A program made the translations under genes and the position numbers. Shown one piece after another: positions 59,640 through 64,000 of a DNA stretch of 64,000 bases (positions are counted from its first letter, which is position 1; each line of letters opens with the position of its first letter). Source of the stretch: Casuarina equisetifolia (Eukaryota; Streptophyta; Magnoliopsida; Fagales; Casuarinaceae); contig CM052357.1 of assembly GCA_028551475.1 (NCBI GenBank), forward strand, positions 10,277,931 through 10,341,930, given 5' to 3'. Below the pieces are notes generated by a model that saw only the letters and a program-made list of their open reading frames with translations, did no database searches and had not been told where the DNA came from.

Positions 59640-60840
59640 CACGAACCCGCACATTAGCAAAGACCTGATTCTCTTTCTCATTGTCATCACCATCCTCCTT
59701 TTCATCATTGGACGATTCTGAAGTCATGAGTGGCCGGTCTAAGTTGTCCAAGGCTGCAAATATGGTAGAAATGTCAAATCCCTTGTTTCTTGCACCTAGG
59801 GATGTCTCTACTACAATCCTTGTTCCCCAACTCCTCACAAGTGCGAGTGATTATTCCCCCTAGAGGTGGAAAATGGTTATTGCTCTCGGTTCAAGGGACA
59901 AAATGGTCATTATAAATGGGAAACTACCTAAACCAACTAACAGTGAGTTACAAGCGAGTTTTTGGGACAAATGTAACCTTGTCATCCTTTCTAGGCTAAT
60001 GAATTCAGTTTCTCCTAAGATTGTAAATGCTACTTCTCTTTTTCCTATTGCTTATACTACTTGGAAGATGCTTAAGACATGCTATTCTAAGATCACTAGT
60101 ACCCATTAATATGATTTGAAACAAAAAATTTGAGAGGTAAAATAGCAACCAAATGAGTTAGATGCCAAGTATTTTGCTCGTCTTTTCGACTTATGGACAG
60201 AATTGGATAAGTATTTGGCAATTAAGAAATGCAAGTGTGATAAATGCACATGCGATTTCCTAGCTTTACTAGCAGTGTAGAAAGAGTTTGGATGTGTTAC
60301 GCACTTTATACTTAGACTTCAACCTGTTTATGCCACAGTCAGAAGCAATATCACTTCACAAAGTCCCATTTTGTCCCTTGATGAAATCTTCTTGATGGTT
60401 GCTTATGAGGAACATCAGCATAGTTTACAAGTTGATAGTAAGAGGACTGATCTAATTGCCTTTGTTGTCCAATCCCCCATGTCTTTTAGAAAAGGATTTG
60501 GACATAGTCAAGGAGATAATTCTCCTAGTGCTCTAGAAAATGTGAAAGCTCCATCTAGTGGTGGATCGAGGCCATTCTATGAGCATTGTCACTGGTCAGG
60601 TCACACTAAGGACAAGTGCTTTCAGTTGATTATGTTTCCTAACAAGCCTAAGAGTCACAAGAAGAAATGAGGTAGCTCTAGCTCAGCTCATGCATTCAAT
60701 TCTGGATATGGAGATCAACTCCCACCTCCTATGAGTAGTGGAGTGCCAATGCGGATAATTAACACTACTGGTCAAACCCTTACACCTGATCAGTATCAAC
60801 AGGTGATTTCACACAATGTCTCTTGAAGTAGCAAACCTTT
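59640..60840 (+). pseudogene. Copia F gag
   Basis: The interrupted plus-strand frame has a UBN2-type gag: INGKLPKPTNSELQASFWDKCN, then TTWKMLKTCYSKITSTH, FARLFDLWTELDKYLAIKKC and LRLQPVYATVRSNI. The nucleic-acid-binding knuckle is at about 60,578-60,632 as YEHCHWSGHTKDKC, where the first cysteine of C-X2-C-X4-H-X4-C has become tyrosine. The tail LTPDQYQQVISHN ends at about 60,815. Stops at about 60,107-60,150 and 60,279 break it. No protease or pol follows. Confidence 0.75.
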
Positions 60841-61204
60841 TGAAATCATAAGCTTACAAGGTTTGACATTAAGTGTGTGAATTTAAAAGCATGCATTAAA
60901 AAAAAAAGCTTGAAAAATAGAAGTCTTAAAATGGCATATGCACATTTCTATCCAATCTATAGAAGCATTTAATGGAACAATAGTTAAAGGAAAGATTTCC
61001 AAAAGGTTCGTGATAAACTAAAAATAAATTAGACATAGGAGTTAAGAAAGCTTTCTCCTTTAGAGTCTGAGCAAAAACAATCAGTTGCTAAGCGCATTAA
61101 CCAAAAGATTTGTTGTCGAATCAAATGCACAATAAGAATAACGAGTGAAAACCTTAGAGAAAATGTTTTTGCATCAAAATGCAATTCAAGCTTATCTACT
61201 AGAT

Positions 61205-61800
61205 TAGGCATTGGACAATCAAAATGCTAGTTGGCCAAAGCTTCTAATATAATTAATTTGATATTGGATAGTGTGAGTTCATAAGTCTTGAACATTTCTA
61301 ATTTGTAGGAAAACATGTTAGAAGCATTGTTTGTTTATGAAAATGCCCTAACAATTTTATATCGTGGCATAAGTCAATAGTTTCCTATTGACGTTACTCA
61401 CCTAAGTCTAACTACAAATAATAATTCTTGTTGTAAAGAAGATACCTATGAAACTATTTAGGTTGTACCATAGAATTAGAAAATACAAAATAAAAATTGT
61501 CCAATTAGACATCCGACAATAAAAATACTAGTCAGCTAGGATCCAATAGCTAACTAGTAGGGTTAATTTGATCTTTAAAGAATAGTGTTAGCTACGACGC
61601 TTTGTACACTTTTAACTTAGAGAAAAACAGATAAGGAACATTAATCTTTTATGAAAATACTAAAACAAAGTTTTTTGTGGAATATAAGTTCAGGAATTTC
61701 TAATAAGCATTGTTAACCAAAGTGTAACTACAAATGATAATCCTTATTGTAACTTAGATACGTAGGAGTTAGTAGGCATTTTGCTTAGTTAGCAACCTAT
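61205..61800. repeat. Diverged direct duplication of about 300 bp
   Basis: The stretch 61,205-61,500 and the following 61,500-61,800 share ordered blocks (ACAATCAAAATGCTAGTTGG vs ACAATAAAAATACTAGTCAG; TAACTACAAATAATAATTC vs TAACTACAAATGATAATCC). Identity is low and the function is unknown. Confidence 0.5.
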
Positions 61801-61867
61801 GCCACCTAGGAAAAATGGTCCCATGTTCAACACCCCATTTACCTAAAAACAAAAAGAAAATAAAAAA

Positions 61868-61995
61868 ACTTATATATATATATCAAACTATTTAAGTGGT
61901 AACCATTTAAAATATTTAAGTGGTATTAAACTATTTAAGTGGTAATGATATATATATATATATATCAAACTATTTAAGTGGAAACCATTAAAATA
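61868..61995. repeat. (TA)n microsatellite with repeated ACTATTTAAGTGGTAA motif
   Basis: Two (TA)n runs (about 61,871-61,881 and 61,949-61,965) are each followed by TCAAACTATTTAAGTGG(T/A)AACCATT. A further AACTATTTAAGTGGTAA copy lies between them. Confidence 0.8.
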
Positions 61996-62399
61996 TTAAT
62001 ATTGCAAAAGTACTAAATATAGAGACACTCACAATTTCAAGTAGGAATATTGTGTCAATATTTTCAACTATAGCTAGGCTTTGAATGAGAACCTATAACA
62101 ATCTCATGGGGTCAGGACACATCTAGACTTAAGGAGAATAGTTTTATTGAGAACTACAAAATTTAAGAATATTTCATAATATAGCCTACTAATAACTCTA
62201 TTTTTATAGAGATACCTTGATTATTTTAGACGACAAATAATGTTGTATTTGTGAGATAATAGTTAGATTCTCCTACATTTACTCATATTTTCTTTATTTA
62301 TGTAACAAAAAATAATATGATGATGAGAAAAGAAGAACTAACATATTTTCATGATAATTGTAGCAAAGGAAAAGAAAACAAAAAAATAGTGTGCCAAAT

Positions 62400-62900
62400 G
62401 GGTGGTGTCATGCAAGTGGGGGAACCAGGGCAAGAAAAACAAACAAAAAGAAAAGGAAGTTGGGCGTGACTTGGAGAGAGACATAGGGGGCTGTTCATGA
62501 CACAGGGGACTAGTTGTGCGAAAGCCAACCTGACGCAAGAGAGAGCTCCACACTACCAGTGTCACAGCCGAAGAAGAAGGTACGGCCGCATGAAAGCCAA
62601 CCGCAGTGTTCTTCTCCGGTGGTGGTAGACCCATAAGCTGCATTTTTCGACAAACAGGGAGTCCAGATTCGTGCGAAAGCCGTTTGGACTATTTTTTGGC
62701 ACATTTTTGGTAGATCTGCACAATTTCTTGATAGATCTACGTTGCAGGTTCATCTACAGTGACTTTTTGGCGGAGAAGGACGGCATACATCGTCTGGCTT
62801 TGTTTTCTGGAAGATTTATGTATTTTCCAGTGGATCTGCATGACTTATTGGTAGATCGGCGTCTCGAGGCTCTCCTCTAACGAGATTTAAAAATTTTCGT
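62400..62900. other. GC-richer patch without a recognised gene
   Basis: Clearly less AT-rich than its surroundings. It has frames of 60-100 codons on both strands. The plus frame at 62,671-62,880 contains a weak internal repeat (LVDLHNFLIDLR and PVDLHDLLVDRR). GTGCGAAAGCC occurs twice (62,517 and 62,672) and CATGAAAGCCAACC once more. No domain was recognised. It could be a relict exon or the edge of an LTR. Confidence 0.3.
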
Positions 62901-64000
62901 TCAGAAAGTGGTAGTATATGAGAGCGGGCAACAGTGACGCGTGGTGGTGCATGGCAGCATATTTCTTTTTCAACAGTTTTTGATTTGCTTATGATGTGTA
63001 GGAAATTTGTAAAGATTTATTCAGGAATGGACAATGTGGTGACAACTTTATTATTTTCAATTTAGGATGCTTTGTTTAACTTTTAGCATTGTTCTTAATT
63101 GTTATGACATTATGCTTTAATTTACTTTTGGTTAAAACTACAATCTAACCTAATTATAATGGTATAAATTTCAGAGTTATTATATTTTGTAAGATATTGT
63201 ATTTATATGAGTTATATATTATTGCACTTAATACTTTTAAGTAATTAGTTACAATTTAAATGATCTAATTTACATATTTAAAACTAAGAAAATATGATAT
63301 GCAGTTGTTTCTTGTAATATATAACTATAAATTAAATATGGAAAGACATATATCATATTGTTTATGTGACTTTTGGTGTAAACTAAAAATGTTTATTTAT
63401 TTTAATACATTTGACTTATTTCAACTCATATAAAAATATATTGAATTAATGAGTTAAGTAGGTTTACTATACCTAAACATAGGATAGTAAATAAATTAAA
63501 AAAATTTCACCATCATATAGGTATTATCACTCTTGTAAGCATAAATAATCAAAATTCATATCTAATAATTATGGTAAAATCGAATGCTCTAATATATTTC
63601 TTGTATTGAGTCTTCTCATTTAAATTTAGTTGTATTATTTCAATTTGTTAGATAAATGTTAGGTAATTCAATATTAATAATTGGTTAGTCTAGTATTCAC
63701 CAATCTCTATAAAACGATATACTTTCTCATCATTATATTATTTATTTAAAATGTTTACTTGCATGTAAACTTTTCACGAACACTTACCATTTTTAGACAC
63801 TTTATAGCCATATTTCTACTCTAGCCCTCTCTTATCTTAAAAGGAGATATAAGTCAAACATTACAACTAAAGGAAAATATGGAAAAGGAGATAATAACAA
63901 AGGAAAATGGTCAGTGCCCTTAATAACAAAACATCACTTGAGCTTACTTAAGGAGATTTTTCCATGCTTGTTGGCCTTGGAGTCTACATTAATTCATCAA
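62901..64000. other. AT-rich end of window without a gene
   Basis: Very AT-rich with poly-A/T runs; no frame above noise, no LTR pair and no RNA gene were recognised. Confidence 0.5.

Overview
The window is AT-rich nuclear DNA of a flowering plant, most likely a woody eudicot. It has an intron-bearing pair of plant group Ib bHLH genes, a plant-specific ARGOS/OSR gene, and dense, nested, mostly dead Ty1/copia, Ty3/gypsy, LINE and TRIM retroelements. The species could not be fixed from sequence alone. Only three genes look intact; most of the remaining sequence is retrotransposon debris or unassigned AT-rich DNA.

Layout. 1-3.5 kb: no gene seen. 3,537-3,809 (-): a 90-residue ARGOS/OSR-type membrane protein with a TATA box upstream. 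5.4-5.6 kb: a foldback with arms of about 100 bp. 7.2-10.2 kb: decayed gypsy gag, then an internally deleted copia element. 12.2-19.7 kb: unit 1 of a triplicated segment, opened by about 4.3 kb of AT-rich DNA that itself carries a 5'-truncated LINE with a perfect 13-bp target duplication. 20.0-37.6 kb: unit 2, opened by copia A (20.36-25.54 kb) and by a LINE (25.6-30.7 kb) that is itself split by copia B; it ends with bHLH gene A (34,263-36,138, -). 37.57-46.12 kb: a retrotransposon block between units 2 and 3, made of the remains of copia C, the structurally complete copia D inserted in C, and a gypsy pol fragment. 46.12-51.54 kb: unit 3 with bHLH gene B (48,125-50,030, -). 52.3-58.1 kb: decayed copia E. 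58.65-60.8 kb: LTR, a 72-bp tandem array and gag of copia F. 60.8-64 kb: no gene recognised; minor repeats and one GC-richer patch.

Biology. The two bHLH genes are paralogues encoding 250 and 249 residues with identical exon structure. They belong to the iron-deficiency group Ib (bHLH38/39/100/101, ORG2/ORG3 type), which in Arabidopsis partners FIT to activate iron uptake. Their promoters share a TATA box and a GC-rich block with a CACGTG G-box and two CATGC clusters. A TRIM present in units 2 and 3 but absent from unit 1 indicates that 2 and 3 split last; unit 1 has no bHLH gene. Nothing here is a prokaryote-like system or a clear new gene family. The best leads are the triplication, the shared promoter block, the foldback, and several in-frame tandem expansions inside retroelement coding sequence. 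Exon coordinates and repeat boundaries were read by eye, without alignment software.
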